Notes under the pieces: generated by a model
Seen by the model: the letters and a program-made list of their open reading frames with translations, nothing else
What the model was told of the DNA's origin: nothing
The model's database searches: none
Translations under genes and position numbers: made by a program
Assembly (NCBI GenBank): GCA_030674185.1
Contig: JAPXFY010000023.1
Location: forward strand, 9,721,412-9,785,411
Length of the DNA: 64,000 bases
Origin: Monoplex corrugatus
Lineage: Eukaryota > Mollusca > Gastropoda > Littorinimorpha > Ranellidae
Direction: 5' to 3'
Shown: in pieces, positions 1 through 33,312 of the stretch
Layout: every line of letters begins with the position of its first letter
Position numbering within the stretch: position 1 is the stretch's first letter

Positions 1-178
1 CCACACACACACACACACACACACACACACCACACACACACACGCATAGGTCTGCACATAGATATATACATATACATACACACATTCATACACACACACA
101 TGCACACACTGGCCCACCACCCATCCCACACGCACACATCACATACACACACTGCCTACACACTTGCACACACACACG

Positions 179-233
<55 letters not shown>

Positions 234-579
234 GCGTGCATACACATGTATACACACAGGCATTCTGGCCTCTACATATATACAAACACGCGCGCGCGCA
301 CGCACAACACACACGCACACACACACATACACACACACTGGCGTGCATACACATGTACACTCAGGCATTCTGGCCTGCACACATACACACACCGCACACA
401 TATACACACACTCGCGCGCACGCACACATACACACACACCACACCACACACACAACACATACACACACGCACTACACACTGTGGTACACACACAACACAC
501 ACAACACACATACACACACACACACAGCCTGTACACACGTATACACATATTTAAACAAACACACACACACACGCACGCC

Positions 580-616
<37 letters not shown>

Positions 617-655
617 CCCTGCACAGATGTATACACATATTTAAACAAACAAACG

Positions 656-719
<64 letters not shown>

Positions 720-735
720 CACACACACGTTATCT
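1..735. repeat. (CA)n-dominated microsatellite with a degenerate ~115-bp higher-order repeat
   Basis: Long CA runs alternate with CTGGCGTGCATACACATGTA ... GGCATTCTGGCCT (230-280 and 338-375) and ACACATATTTAAACAAACA (543-560 and 632-650). Frames through it encode only His/Thr or Cys/Val runs. Confidence 0.95.
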
Positions 736-999
736 GTTTTGAAATGGTATTATATCCCTGTCTTTGTTTCTTTGTTTCCTCGTTTCCTTATTCAGAGCAA
801 TGTTAACTCACGCTAACTGTATGCAGGTTACTTGGCTCATTGTGTGCAGGCGACTGATTGTTATGTAGTTACTCAGTCTGCAGACTTCGTTTTGGGAGTG
901 TGTGCATGTTGGTTGTTACCTTGTTTTCTAACGCCACCGAATACTGACATGGTTAACAGGATCTTAAACGTGCTTATGAGTATGAAGTACGTTCAGACA

Positions 1000-2120
1000 C
1001 TGTAATAGTTGACTTGGGAGAAAAGATAATAAAAATAAAAAAATCTTTAGCCATTTGTTATGGTCAAAATGGGCTTTCCTGAACATCTCGTTTCATTAAT
1101 TGCCTCATTGTATGAAGACCAAAAGGCTACAGTTAGATGGAACAACCAGAAACGTGAAATTTTGAACATCCACAGGGGAGTCAGACAAGGTTGTATCCTC
1201 TCGCCGATCTCTTTAATATCTGCACGGAACAAGTCATGAGAGATGCTGATATAGAAAGCATCGGTATAAAGATGGGAGCAAAAAAAAAAAAAACTTCCAA
1301 ACCTGCGCTATGCCGATGATAATGTGCTATCAGCAGACAACGTTACCAGTATAAAAAGAATTATATACAGGTTGGATGCAGTGGGCAAAAACGTTGGTCT
1401 TAGAATGCCAAGAAAACAAAAGTGCTCTATGTCAAAGGCAAAGACAATGAAAACAGTCGTGACATTTTAATTAACAAAGTTTCCCTAGAAAATGTTAAGG
1501 ATTTCAAATATCTTGGTTCTGTAAAACTGATGATGGAACCTGCTCCAAAGACATCAAAGTAAGAACTGGAATGGCAAAGCAAAATATTGTCCAACTCAAC
1601 AACATCTGGAAAGACAGGCATACCAAATGGCACGAAAGTCAGACTTTTAAAATGCTTGATGTGGCCAGTCATGATTTATGGTTGCGAAGCCTGGACTCTG
1701 AGAAATTCTGATTGCAGAAGAACTGAGGCAGCAGAGATGTGGTTTTATCAGAGACTACTACGTGTCAAACGGACATACAGAAGAACTAATAAAAGTGTCC
1801 TGAAAGAACTTGATACTACCAGAAAACTACTAGCAGACAACAACAAGAGAAAACTAAAATACATTGGCCATGTGTCACACAGCAAGAACACGGACCTCAT
1901 GGCAACCATCTTTCAGGGAAAAACAGAGGCAAAAAAGAAGAAAGGCAGACATCCAGTCTCATACATCGAGACTACAACCAACATCAGTGGCCTATATAAT
2001 CAAGAAATTGTCCACACAAGTCAAGACAGAACGGTTTGGAGGGAGACGGTGGTGTCAAATTGTGCAGCGGCCAACACCGAACCTATAAGATGTCTGTGGT
2101 GAGACAGGTGAGACCGATCG
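1000..2120 (+). mobile_element. Decayed RTE-type LINE, RT domain and 3' end
   Basis: From about 1050 the + strand translates to RT motifs: GFPEHLVSLIASLY, RGVRQGCILSP and NLRYADD (catalytic YADD-type). These are followed by KDFKYLGS and a typical C-terminal domain from about 1640 (IYGCEAWTLR, RTNKSVL, HSKNTDLMATIFQGK). Frames change several times (near 1205, 1290 and 1410-1590), so it is dead. Endonuclease and 5' parts are missing. Confidence 0.85.
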
Positions 2121-2400
2121 GTCCAGGACTGTTTTTCGTTCTGGCTTCTTTTGCTACTAATGTTTAGCTAAAGGCCATCCGCCACCTGCGACCCGCTGCG
2201 TTTGAGATGGTCACACCACTCGACGTGTGATAAAAGCAAACTACCAAGCTGATGGAAAACTACCGTCTTCCCCCTCCTTCCTCTCCCTTCTCCACCCCCA
2301 CCCCTTCGGTCATGGCCACTTATCTTGACTCGGCGGCCAAAGCACAGTCACGAAAGATCGAGAAAGATGTGGATGATGATGCTCCAACGAGAGAGGAGAT

Positions 2401-2403
<3 letters not shown>

Positions 2404-2482
<79 letters not shown>

Positions 2483-2935
2483 AGTGTGTGTGTGTGTTGT
2501 ATTATGTGTGTGTTGTATTGTGTGTGTGTTATGGTGTGTGTGTGTGTATGTGTGTGTGTGTGTGGCGTGTGTGTGTGTGTTTTGTGTGTGTGTGTGTGTG
2601 TGTATGTGTGTGTGTGTGTGTGCGTGTTTGATCGGGTTGATAGATATGAAGTACTATCGTCCATTTAGCTCTTAACACACGTGCTCACTTACACGCGCGC
2701 GCGCACACACACACACACACATACACACATGCACACACATGCACACTCAAAGAGAAGCGGACTTGTGCGTATGTATAGTGTATATATCTATGCAATCCTG
2801 ATGTATGTGTGCGCGCGCACACGTGTGTGTGTATGTGTGTGCGCGTGTGTGCGTGCTTGTGTGTGTGTGTGTGTGTGTGTGCGTCAGTGTGTGTGTGTGT
2901 GCGCGCGCGCGCGCGGTGTGTGTGTGCTTATATTC
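2404..2935. repeat. (GT)n, (GA)n and (CA)n microsatellite block
   Basis: GT run at 2404-2445, GA run at 2451-2480, interrupted GT to 2627, CA from 2700, and GT/GCGC alternation to 2925. Confidence 0.95.
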
Positions 2936-3135
2936 CAGGAGCCATGGACTCCTCATCTCATATCTATATCTGAGCTAAATCCAAGTCGCAACATTTTATA
3001 AACTGGCCTGTTTGCTGCCCATCACGCTTAACAATGTTTGCATCATTCTGTGGTGGTGTCAACTTACTGTTTCATATATCCCTCTCGCACCTTCACGTCT
3101 CAAGACTTCGTAGTGCCAGCACATTGGGTTTGGGA
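2936..3135 (+). mobile_element. SINE-A fragment
   Basis: The head reads GAGCCATGGACTC and the body ACTGGCCTGTTTGCTGCCCA ... GGTGGTGTCAAC, matching the other copies of this family. The 3' part is cut by a LINE terminus at about 3140. Confidence 0.7.
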
Positions 3136-3139
3136 CAGA

Positions 3140-3245
3140 TTCTCGGTCATCATCATCATCATCATGTACCCTGCTGCATGGCGTTGGCGATCATGGCCCT
3201 CCATACGAATCTATCCCTAATCGCTGCTGGGTGGTTCTATTGACA
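3140..3245 (-). mobile_element. LINE 3' terminus with (ATG)n tail
   Basis: The reverse complement ends RAMIANAMQQGT-stop, then a pure (ATG)n run at 3149-3166. This matches the terminus at 9031-9131. It is inserted beside SINE copies. Confidence 0.65.
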
Positions 3246-3545
3246 GAGCCGTGGACTCAAGATCTGATTTCTCAAGTTCAGCCACAGCCTGCAACATCAA
3301 AAACTGGCCTGTTGGCTGCTCATCCTAATGTTTCCATTATTCCGGTGGTGTCAGCTTAGTGCTTCAAAAGTCCCCCCCCCCCCCTTTCTCCGCAATTTCA
3401 AGACCTTGCCTGTGCTTAGGGTTTTGTGCAGGCTTAAAGAGTCTGCCAGATAATTATTGACAGATTTGGGTGGAGCATGTATGGAATTGTACGAGTGTGA
3501 TGAATCCTTCTTGAACAAACTCCATACAAACTCCAAACTCTTGTC
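3242..3545 (+). mobile_element. SINE-A copy
   Basis: Reads from a tRNA-like head remnant (ACAGAGCCGTGGACTCAAG ... CTCAAGTTCAGCC) through GGCCTGTTGGCTGCTCATC, a C14 run, and TTTTGTGCAGGCTTAAAGAG to a tail GAACAAACTCCATACAAACTC. Confidence 0.75.
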
Positions 3546-3766
3546 GCTGCAAGCAAAGAGATGTAACCGTTGGCACTATTAATTTAGTTCTGTTTGCTGC
3601 AAGTACATCTCCCCACCCTCTCCGTCCTCAGCCACTCTGTAAGCCCCCGTCCAATATTTTCTCCGGTTCTGGGTGGGTGTATGCCAGATAATCGCTGTGC
3701 AGATTTTGGTGGAGCGCATGTGGTAGGCTATTGTCTGAGTGCCATGAATCGTCTTTTCAATAAAGT

Positions 3767-3960
3767 TTAACCCTTTGACTCCAACACCCTGCACACTAGC
3801 ATCCTGCATTGGCAACCATGCTAGCAAAGCAAAAAACTTAACCCTTTGATTCCCTCACCCTATCCACCAGCTTCCTGCACAAAGCTGGTGGATAGGGTGA
3901 GGGAATCAAAGGATTAAGTTTTTGCAGTTGGTGGACAGGGTGTGGGAGTCAAAGGGTTAA
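3767..3960. mobile_element. TTAA double-hairpin element, copy A
   Basis: Outer arms begin and end with TTAACCCTTTGACTCC and its complement. The inner palindrome is bounded by TTAACCCTTTGATTCCC and its complement and folds to a perfect-looking hairpin. The long arm (with CATGCTAGCAAAGCAAAAAAC) is on the left. It has no coding capacity. Family consensus is about 190 bp. Confidence 0.85.
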
Positions 3961-4149
3961 TTAAACTCCAAACTACCAGAGCACAGACATCTTTAGTTAG
4001 GTGTAAGAGTGTGGTTTCGAGCGTTTAGTAAGCGGGCATTGTCCTGGTCAGTCCTTTCAAGTCTCGCTTTGTTTGTCATGGTGAAGGTCTTAGGCTATCT
4101 GCTCTAACATCACTCGGGAATGTTTCGCGCAGCAGACGCCTGAACGCCT

Positions 4150-4562
4150 GAAATCTCAAAAGCGAGAGAGATAGAGGAAGGGGATCAGAGAGAGACACAG
4201 AGAGAGGGGGAGGGGGGGGGGGAGAGGGGAGAGACAGAGAGGGAGGAGAGAGAGAGGGAGAGAGAGAGAGAGAGTGAGAGAGAGAGAGGGGGAGAGAGAA
4301 AGAGAGAGAGACAGAGAGAGAAAGAGGGAGAGAGACAGAGAGACAGAGAGACAGAGAGAACGTGTTGGTTGTCGTGCCAAGGATCGATAGATATGAAGCA
4401 CCGAGTTGGAGGCCGAATTCCTTTAAAAAAATTTTTTTAAAAAGGAGCATAATACAATAATAATGATAATGTGGTGGTGGTGATGATGATGATGATGATG
4501 ATAATGATGATGATGATAATAATAATAATAATAATAATAATGATGATAACAATAATAATAAC
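4150..4562. repeat. (GA)n and (GAT/AAT)n microsatellites
   Basis: Purine GA/GGGA tract at 4164-4358, then GATGAT and AATAAT runs at 4468-4562. A small perfect hairpin (AGCGTAGAAGG / CCTTCTACGCT) follows at 4619-4646. Confidence 0.9.
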
Positions 4563-4869
4563 GGCGATGGCAGTAGGACATCCAGGGGACACACCTGGGT
4601 CCGGCCCGGAACCATACAGCGTAGAAGGAAGGAACCTTCTACGCTATATTAACACTTGTCTCACGGAGGTTTCTCGTCTGAGGATCATGTGCTGTCTGGC
4701 TGTCGCCGGTGTCTCCTGCTACTGAAGCAGTACTGTTCAAAACTTTTGCTCCAGTATCTCATCTGAATTACTGAATGTGGAAATACTGATCACACAGACT
4801 CATACACACACAGCCTCTCTGTCTCTTGTCTCTCTCTGTGTGTCTCCCTTTGTCTTTGTCTGTGTTTCA

Positions 4870-5095
4870 CGGACATTCACACACACACATACTCACGCGC
4901 GCGAGCGTGCACACACACACACACACACACGTGCGCGCGTGCACTCACACACACACACGGGGAAAAAGAGACTGAAAAGTGTATCAGACATGTGCGTGTA
5001 TGTGTGTGCTTTGTGTGTGTGTTTGTGTGTGTATGTGTGTGTACTCTGCAGCCTGTTGTATGCTGTGTGTATGTGCATATATGAGCTACACACAC

Positions 5096-5146
<51 letters not shown>

Positions 5147-5369
5147 GGTGAAAGAGACTGAAATGTGTATCAGAAATGTGCGTGTATGTGTGTGTCTTTG
5201 TGTGTGTGAGTGTTTGTGTGTGTATGTGTGTGTACTCTGCAGCCTGTTGTATGCTGTGTGTATGTGCATATATGAGCTACACACACACACACACACACGC
5301 GCGCGCGCGCGGCGCGCGCATTCGTACTCATACTCTCTCTCACGCACACCATATGCTCACGCGCACACT

Positions 5370-5434
<65 letters not shown>

Positions 5435-5479
5435 AACTCATACTCTCTCTCACGCACACCATATGCTCACGCGCACACT

Positions 5480-5549
<70 letters not shown>

Positions 5550-5580
5550 GAGAGAGAGAGAGAGAGAGAACTCAGAACTC
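4870..5580. repeat. CA/GT/GA block with two tandem duplications
   Basis: A ~180-bp unit (AAAAGTGTATCAGACATGTG ... ATATGAGCTACACACAC) occurs at about 4970-5146 and 5155-5300. A second unit (ACTCATACTCTCTCTCACGC ... (GA)n) occurs at 5325-5437 and 5437-5570. Confidence 0.9.
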
Positions 5581-5589
5581 AGAACTCAG

Positions 5590-6600
5590 AATTTTTTAAT
5601 GTACATCGGCCTTAGGCCACAATACAATAGTCGGTGGGAGGGGGGGGGGGGGAGATAGGGTTTTTGTGGATTACACCAATATTGCAATGCGTATGATTGC
5701 ATCGTCGAACATTGACATTTTCCGCGCTTTCCTCAGTTGAATACTTCGTTGGTGTAACAGTCAACAGATCTTTCTTTTGCTGACTAAATCTAACATTTAA
5801 TGAAGTAATACACTAAATAGTACTTGATTATAATTAAGCTTCATCAGTGCATTAAGGCATCAAACAAGTCATAAAGATATTTAATACATATACATATATC
5901 GTTACATTCCTCCATCTACTGGTCAAGCAATTAGTCTCTCTGTATAGCCAACAGCCGGTCAAGTAATACAATCATCACACAATCAACAAATAATTGGTAA
6001 ATCACCTTGCTTGCGAAACATACTTCACTTTATCCATCTAATCAAACAAATACTTAGTACATTCAGTGTACCGTGGCAACGGTAATCAATCAATCAATCA
6101 ACTGCCATTCTATCATTTAATTAGCCATCTGAATCCGATCAGTTAAAATACTGAACCGTTTCTCTACCAGTTAAGCTTGTCGCCTAATACAGTTACTCAT
6201 CTATAAACCAAACTGGTTAGCGAGTCACCGAACAATTTGATCAGTTTCATATAAATCATTTTCCCGATCAGTACTTAGTCAGCAACTAATCAATGGATCA
6301 ATCATTCAGTCAGTGCATCCATCAATCAATCAATGAATTAATCAAACAATCAGTTAAGCAGTCAATCAATGAGTCATCAATTTACCAAATATTTGTAAAA
6401 CAAGTATCAATAATTTCAAAGTTATCTTTACCCCCGCGTTTTTGTGCATAATTTACAGTCTGTACACAGTTTATATCGAAATGACTACAAAAATATAATG
6501 GAACAAGCGTTAATAGTTTTACCATTTATTATACCTATACAGCATTGTATAATTACTAATGTAATACAGTAATATAGTACTGGTGATGACTTGTTTTCGC
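5590..6600. other. No gene seen; AT-rich, AATC-rich spacer
   Basis: Dispersed AATCAATCAATCA-like words (6080-6390) and A-T rich sequence follow a G14 run at 5639. The part next to 6605 may be the 3'-UTR of the LINE. Confidence 0.6.
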
Positions 6601-6604
6601 CAGC

Positions 6605-8310
6605 CTATTCACCCATGATTTTTTTGCGTCTGTTGATGGCATGAAAAACAAATCTGGACACATGGTATCTATGATGAGAATTTTCTGCTTTGAGCAGTAG
6701 ATAAAGTGGCATTCTAGCTGAATCTTTGAGGAATTTTACTCTAATATCTGTATAAGTGGGACAGTCATATATAAGGTGATATTCATTTTCGATATGAGTT
6801 TTGCAAAAAGGGCATGCCCTTTTGTGAATACTCTCACTATAACGATGTGAATTGTTATTCAGCGGTAGTACATCAAATCTTAGTTGTGTGATTGCCACTC
6901 TGAGACAGTATGTATCCATGTCAGAAATATATTTTTCTTTTTCAAAAATTGTTTTGAATGATCTATAGCAGTCATATCTGTCACCATCTCTAATAATACT
7001 AGTGTATTCTTGGATAAACAGATCGACAAGTCTTTGTCTAAATATGTTTAAAAATAGTTTTACATCCCCAACTCCCTGTTGCAGCCATACAATGTTGAAA
7101 CCTGTATCACACAGGATTTTTCTTACCTCTGATGCCCAACAATCCTTTCCATTTCTATCTAATTCCAGAAGCATTTGGTAAGCTTTATGCGGAAATCTTT
7201 CGGCACTCATTTGTAGCAATTTAAACCAATATCTTAAGCATGCGACCACAGAGTTAACGAATAATGGATATCTTCCCAGATCAGCGTACACCATCTTGTT
7301 TGGTGTCTTAACAGGCACGCCTAAAAATCCTTTGCACGCCATCATATATACCTTTTCTATGTGTTCCATTCGTTTTAATCCCCATACTTCTGATGCGTAC
7401 AACAGAATGGGTTGTACCTTTGCGTCAAATATTTTAAAGAAAGTATCCATTGTCATTTCCTTGAATTTTTGGAGAACCCTATTTAGCTGTATGACAGCTT
7501 TCTTCCCCTTAGTTGCTAAATGTGCAGTACCTTTCTTGACAGTACCTTACCATTGTCGTGAAATTAAAACCTAAATAGCAATAATTATTCACAACTTCCA
7601 ACTTATTTTCTTCATATGACCATTTTTCACGTTTTCCGAGGAACCCTCCGTTTCTAAACACCATGACCTTCGTTTTGTCAATATTTACTTTTAATTTCAT
7701 GTTGTTACAACACGTACTTAAAACGTTCAGCTGATTCTGTAAACCATTTGGTGTAGTTGAGAAAAGTACCACATCATCTGCAAAGAGTAAAACAAATATT
7801 TCCAACATCCCAGGTAGTAATTGGATGCCATGTTTTCCTTTATCACCCATACAATTTGCTAACTGATTTATAAATATCGAAAACAATGTAGGACTCAAGA
7901 CACAACCTTGTCTTACTCCAACCGGACATTGAAACATCTCTGAAAATTTATCGTTAACTCGGATACATGACACCAATGACTTGTACATTGCCATTAATGA
8001 TGCGAGAAATTTCCCTTTAACACCCTCCTTTCTAATACAATGTAGGAGTTTATCATGTCTGACCAAATCGAAAGCCTTTTTAAAGTCAACAAAAGCAACA
8101 TATAATTTCATCCCTTTCTTGTGCATGCATTTCTGAATGATAGCATGTAGTGTGAATATATGATCAACAGTTGAGTATCTATTACGAAAACCTGCCTGGC
8201 TCTCTGAGATCAAATTATTAGCTTCTAACCAGGTGTATAATCTCTTGTTCAGTATTGTTGTGTAACATTTAGATATCATGCTTAATAAAGATATACCTCT
8301 ATAATTAGAG
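6605..8310 (-). pseudogene. 5'-truncated LINE reverse transcriptase
   Basis: The minus strand begins in an RT domain (SNYRGISLLSMISKC) directly against a (GA)n tract at 8310. It then shows AFVDFKKAFD, GVRQGCVLSPTLF and the catalytic LLFADDVVLFS. A frameshift near 7545 separates this from the C-terminal part (7456-6605), which ends with a zinc-binding CPFC..H....CP pattern. It is non-LTR; the clade (CR1/Jockey-like or other) is not resolved. The N-terminal endonuclease is absent. Confidence 0.85.
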
Positions 8311-8344
<34 letters not shown>

Positions 8345-8455
8345 GAGAGAGAGAGAGAGCACGCACTTAATTACTCAAGGATATTAGCATTACATAACAG
8401 GAATATGATCACGAAGACATTGCGAAATTAGAATAGTTACAGCACACACACACAC

Positions 8456-8517
<62 letters not shown>

Positions 8518-8525
8518 CACACACG
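8310..8525. repeat. (GA)n and (CA)n microsatellites
   Basis: GA tract 8310-8360 abuts the LINE truncation point. CA/CG tract 8440-8525. Confidence 0.9.
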
Positions 8526-8819
8526 CGTGTTCATACCCATACCCAGAGAGGAAAAGAACGCAATAGACGTGTGCGTGTGTGTTTGTTTACTCTGTCCACG
8601 AATCGGTTCTGACTCAGCGAGGCCTCGTTTGTTGCACTCTTTCACGTCTATTCCAGAGCTTTCGATGATTACGTTTAGCGGTCCTTGTCCTGCCATGGTC
8701 AGTCCTTTCATCAGTCTCGCTTTGTTTGTCAAGGTGAAGGTCTTTGGCAACTCACGCTAATTGAAAGAGGGAGGAAAGCGAAGTTGTGCGCAACGCACGA
8801 CTGAATTTTAATCTCTAGA

Positions 8820-8873
8820 GTTGTCTCTGTCTGGCCGTCTGTCTGTCTCTGTCTCTCTCTCTCTCTCCTGTCT

Positions 8874-8905
<32 letters not shown>

Positions 8906-8955
8906 TGAGTCTGTCGGTCTCTCTGTCTGTCTGTCTGTCTGTCTCCTTCTCTCAC
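8820..8955. repeat. (CT/GTCT)n microsatellite
   Basis: CTCTCTGTCT-type pyrimidine repeat on the + strand. Frames through it are compositional only. Confidence 0.9.
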
Positions 8956-9030
8956 GCTGTGTGCTTGTTCGTGTGTGTATGTGTGAGTGTGAGAAATAAT
9001 GAACAAGCTACGTGTGTGAGAGATACAATT

Positions 9031-9131
9031 CATTAATGTACTAACAAGAGAGGCAACAAGAGATGGAGACAGATGGAAGTCCATAATCGCCAACGCCATG
9101 CGGCAAGGCACCTGATGATGATGATGATGAT
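9031..9131 (+). mobile_element. LINE 3' terminus with (ATG)n tail
   Basis: Translates TREATRDGDRWKSIIANAMR then QGT-stop, where the stop codon merges into (ATG)n at 9113-9130. Only the last ~35 codons of the LINE remain. Confidence 0.65.
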
Positions 9132-9259
9132 TGTACTAAGTAGGCTACTGGGTAGCTTTTTTGTCTTCACTCGATCCAACTCTGATCTATAGAGTTAATT
9201 AATGAATGAATGATAGGCGAAGCACTCGGAACTTTGAAAGATAAAAAACAAAACAAAAC

Positions 9260-9585
9260 ATTTTGTAGATTGGAGTTTGTTCAAGAGAGGGATTCATCAC
9301 GTTCGCCCAATTCCACATGTGGTCCACCCAAATCTGCCAGCAATAAATTGACACTATCTGAGCCTGCGATAAATCCTATACGCTGGCAAAATCATGAAAT
9401 ATAGCTGGGGAGGGGGGAGGGAGGGGGAGGGACCTATACATTGAGCCGCTTGCATGGCGACCCAACAGAGTAATGAAAACATGAAAATTAGATGGGCAGC
9501 GAACATGATAGTTTTTGATATTCCGGGCGAGGGCTGAACTCGAGATTTCAGATCTCGAGTCCTCGGCTCTATACCAGGTACAAAT
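9260..9585 (-). mobile_element. SINE-A copy
   Basis: Antisense copy: the tail TTGGAGTTTGTTCAAGAGAG is at the left, then GGTCCACCCAAATCTGCCAG, ATGGGCAGCGAACATGATAG and the head complement AACTCGAGATTTCAGATCTC at the right. Confidence 0.75.
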
Positions 9586-10188
9586 CAGTGCTTAAAAAAA
9601 CAAAAAACAAAAACAAAAACAAAAAACCCAAAACAAAACAAAACAAAAAATCCACCAGAAAGTGAAACTTACAATTTCAGCGTTATTGTCATGGAGGACG
9701 CTCTAACAACTGGAGAACAGGCAATTCAATAAAACAAAGCGACAGGTGAATGAATAGGCTAACGGATCGAAAATGAAACGCAACACCCGTCTGCTACTGC
9801 TAGATAAGTTTCGAATCAATGTCAGCATACGATCATGAAATGATAAGTGCATCAAAGACTGATTGCAAGCCTAGAAGTTTCAATTTCTGTTCCAAGGTTC
9901 TTGGAAATTTGAGTATTGTCTGTAAGTTGTTCTACAACTACTACAACTGTGTAACAAGAGAGAGGAACAATGCATGCATTACCTCTGTCCATCTAATTTC
10001 ATCATCTTCGAATTGTATAAAAGATAAATAGCAGGATTCCCTGTACTCTCCAACAAAGCTTTGTGGAAAACAACTCTGATCTAAACAACAACAACAACCA
10101 GTACACAGATTTCGAAACTGAAACTGAAAGTAGACCTAGTAAAATTTTCCGACGCCTAACTTACTCTTCCGCTTTCGTCCAGCGATTA

Positions 10189-10275
10189 TTTGATTGGTTG
10201 ACGTCACTGAACATTCCAGAAGGCATATGTGGATTTGATTGGTTGTTTCCACTGAACATTCCAGAAGGCGTTGTC
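10189..10275 (+). promoter_or_regulatory. HSC70 promoter: duplicated module with HSE, CCAAT and CRE
   Basis: Two perfect three-unit heat-shock elements, GAACATTCCAGAA, lie at 10209-10221 and 10254-10266. An inverted CCAAT box (ATTGG) precedes each, at 10193-10197 and 10238-10242. All four sites are offset by exactly 45 bp, so this is a tandem duplication. A perfect CRE (TGACGTCA) lies at 10199-10206 in the first unit only; the second has TTTCC there. The module sits just upstream of the proposed exon 1. HSF1 binding, CCAAT/NF-Y basal activity and possible CREB input are inferred from the motifs. No convincing TATA box is seen. Confidence 0.75.
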
Positions 10276-10329
10276 ATGTCGTCATTTCCGTTGAACGCCA
10301 GGTCACCGCACTTGATAAAGAGTCGTTTC

Positions 10330-10405
10330 CCAGGAAGGACGACAGAATCCACGACAGCCACAACTTAGATTGAAACACGACCAGTGGGCAGTCGTCGGTA
10401 CAAAG
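10330..10405 (+). other. HSPA8: HSC70 5'-UTR exon 1 (non-coding), approximate start
   Basis: The sequence ends CAAAG|GTGAGT with the donor at 10406, a strong consensus. It lies about 65-140 bp downstream of the heat-shock elements. The first coding exon opens at a CAG acceptor (12461/12462) 14 bases before the ATG, so an upstream non-coding exon is required; HSC70 genes usually have one. The transcription start is not visible, so 10330 is approximate. Another donor upstream of 12461 is possible. Confidence 0.5.
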
Positions 10406-12461
10406 GTGAGTTGATCGGTGTAGTAAAACAGATGGTAACTGGTTGGGAATCCTGAAAGATGTAATACAGACAACATTTCTGTCGTTCTTTCTGTCTGAAG
10501 AATCGAAATGTTATTAGCAATGGTCAGACTAGAGCCGGTCACGTGTCATTTTTTAAGGGGGTCCAGTGGAATATTTTTCCTTGGTAATGGTTGTCTCGTC
10601 TGTCCGCGTGTTCAGTCATTGGCTGTAGCCCAAGTAAATGTCGATTTTTTTGTTTTGTTTCTCTGTGATCATTACAGTTTAATGGATAGATATATCTAGA
10701 CTACACTGAGGGCATTTTCTGTGAAAAATTATCCAAGTTTGTCCGGGAATGAAGACGGCAACCCGGTTCGATTATCATTTATTGGGCTAGCGTGATGTGA
10801 TAGGCCAACCCTGGTGACTGGTATCGTACACGGGCAGCCACGTTTTCAGATATGATTTGTTTTAAACTACATAGACCTTCACCTTACTGCCTGCTTTTTG
10901 GAGTTTGTAATTTATAGATCAATTCGATGTTGAACGTTTGTTCAAAGGCAGAAGCGAATAAGTCGACAGGCAACGGCCAGACAAAAACCATGTGACCTGG
11001 CAGTCTTCCGCGTGCTCTCTAAGTTCGCCATCATGGTTAGGCTCGTCCGATGCTCCGTTCTGGGGTCATTTCTAAGTAGGGGGCCCACGATGTACCTCTA
11101 GTTCCTGGTCTTTTTTGTTGTTGTTTAATGGTCAGCTGTAGTTCGTGTGAAAGCTACTTAACCAGGTATCTAGATCTAGATTGCGTCGGTGACGTGTCGG
11201 CGAAAATAAAACCGAAAAGACGCAAGTTACCTGGATTTCGTAATCGATATAGATCTAGGTCTACCAGTTCTAGATGTTTCTACGCTATGGTCTATTCAAC
11301 ATTTCAGTGAGTCGGAACTGTTGGAAAGGGGCGTCTGAAAATTTCTTGGATTTTGTAATCTCTTGCCTTTAAAAAAAAAAAAAAAAAAAATTCCTACGTT
11401 GTGGTCTGTACAACATTTCGGTGAACTGAGTCAAACCGGGCGAATGAAAAGTATAGGCCTATAATTTTCTACAGATCCTAGGCCTGCCTTTTTAAAAATT
11501 AATTATGCCTAGGCTACACATAGCCTACAGACTACAGTACCAGACTCGAGACTTTTGAGATTCTGTTATAATCTGTGGGCTAAGTAGCCTTCGTTTATTT
11601 GGCCTAGGCATGTTGGTAGTTTTGGGGAAAATTTGATAATTTTATCATGGATATAGGATCCATAGACTACTACTTTTCCTTAGCTAGCGCCTTCATCATT
11701 GTGAAGATTCTGTAGACAATAAGTAGACTTAGTGATCTAGGCCTATAGGCTTGCTAGGCTGTCTGTAATTGAAGCTAGTTGTGTAATATTCCACAGTTCT
11801 GGAATGGAAAAACTGATGAATGCCAGAAATTTGTATTTCAGGATATCTGAAATCTAGGCTATTCTTGGTTAACCCATTCACCATTGCCCTTCTGGCCAGA
11901 TAGCATCCTGCACACTGGCCAAAATGTGGGCTAATTGCATACATGGGCAGAAACCCGGAAGGCCTTGGTGTAGCTGTGTTATACCATCGTTATTTTTGAA
12001 CTCCCTCCTTAATGGTGTTGGTTTTGCTCAGAAGGTTAAATCACTAAGGCTGACAGCAAGTTTGCCCAGGACCTGTGGCTGGGTGACAGCATGTGAACAG
12101 AAGTCACCAAAATTATGAGCCCTGTGGTCAACTTTATTTGCCAAAAATGTAAAGGATTTGCAATATATATCGCCACAGCTCGACCAGTTATACTGCAGTA
12201 CTGTGCACTGGCCTTTGAAAGCTAGTGCACAGCTATATGGTGCTCATGCAAGCAGACAACAGGATGGTCACAGGATAGCTGTAGGCCCACAGAAACTAGC
12301 ACAGCATTGGAACCTGTCCATTCTTGTTCATGTCTGTCCAAACAATTTGAAATAATTGAAATATTATGGTGAGACTGAAATTTGGCAGGTTGACTAGTAG
12401 GCCTATAATGAAATGTTGCTTTTATGTAGTCTGTTTACATATATCTTTGTCTGAATTGCAG
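10406..12461 (+). other. HSC70 intron 1; no other feature seen
   Basis: Donor GTGAGT, acceptor TTGCAG. Contains several TAGGCCTA palindromic words, an A22 run near 11375 and short frames without homology. Confidence 0.5.
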
Positions 12462-12475
12462 GAACATAAGAAAAC

Positions 12476-33312
<20,837 letters not shown>

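Noticed and set aside
100..816. Long frames of His/Thr or Cys/Val in both strands of the CA block
   Set aside because: Open only because (CA)n lacks stops in several frames; no non-repeat protein sequence.
4877..5658. Several 80-160-codon frames
   Set aside because: CA/GT/GA microsatellite products only.
10063..10368. 101-codon + frame over the HSC70 promoter
   Set aside because: Overlaps the duplicated HSE/CCAAT module; the apparent protein repeat is the promoter duplication in translation.
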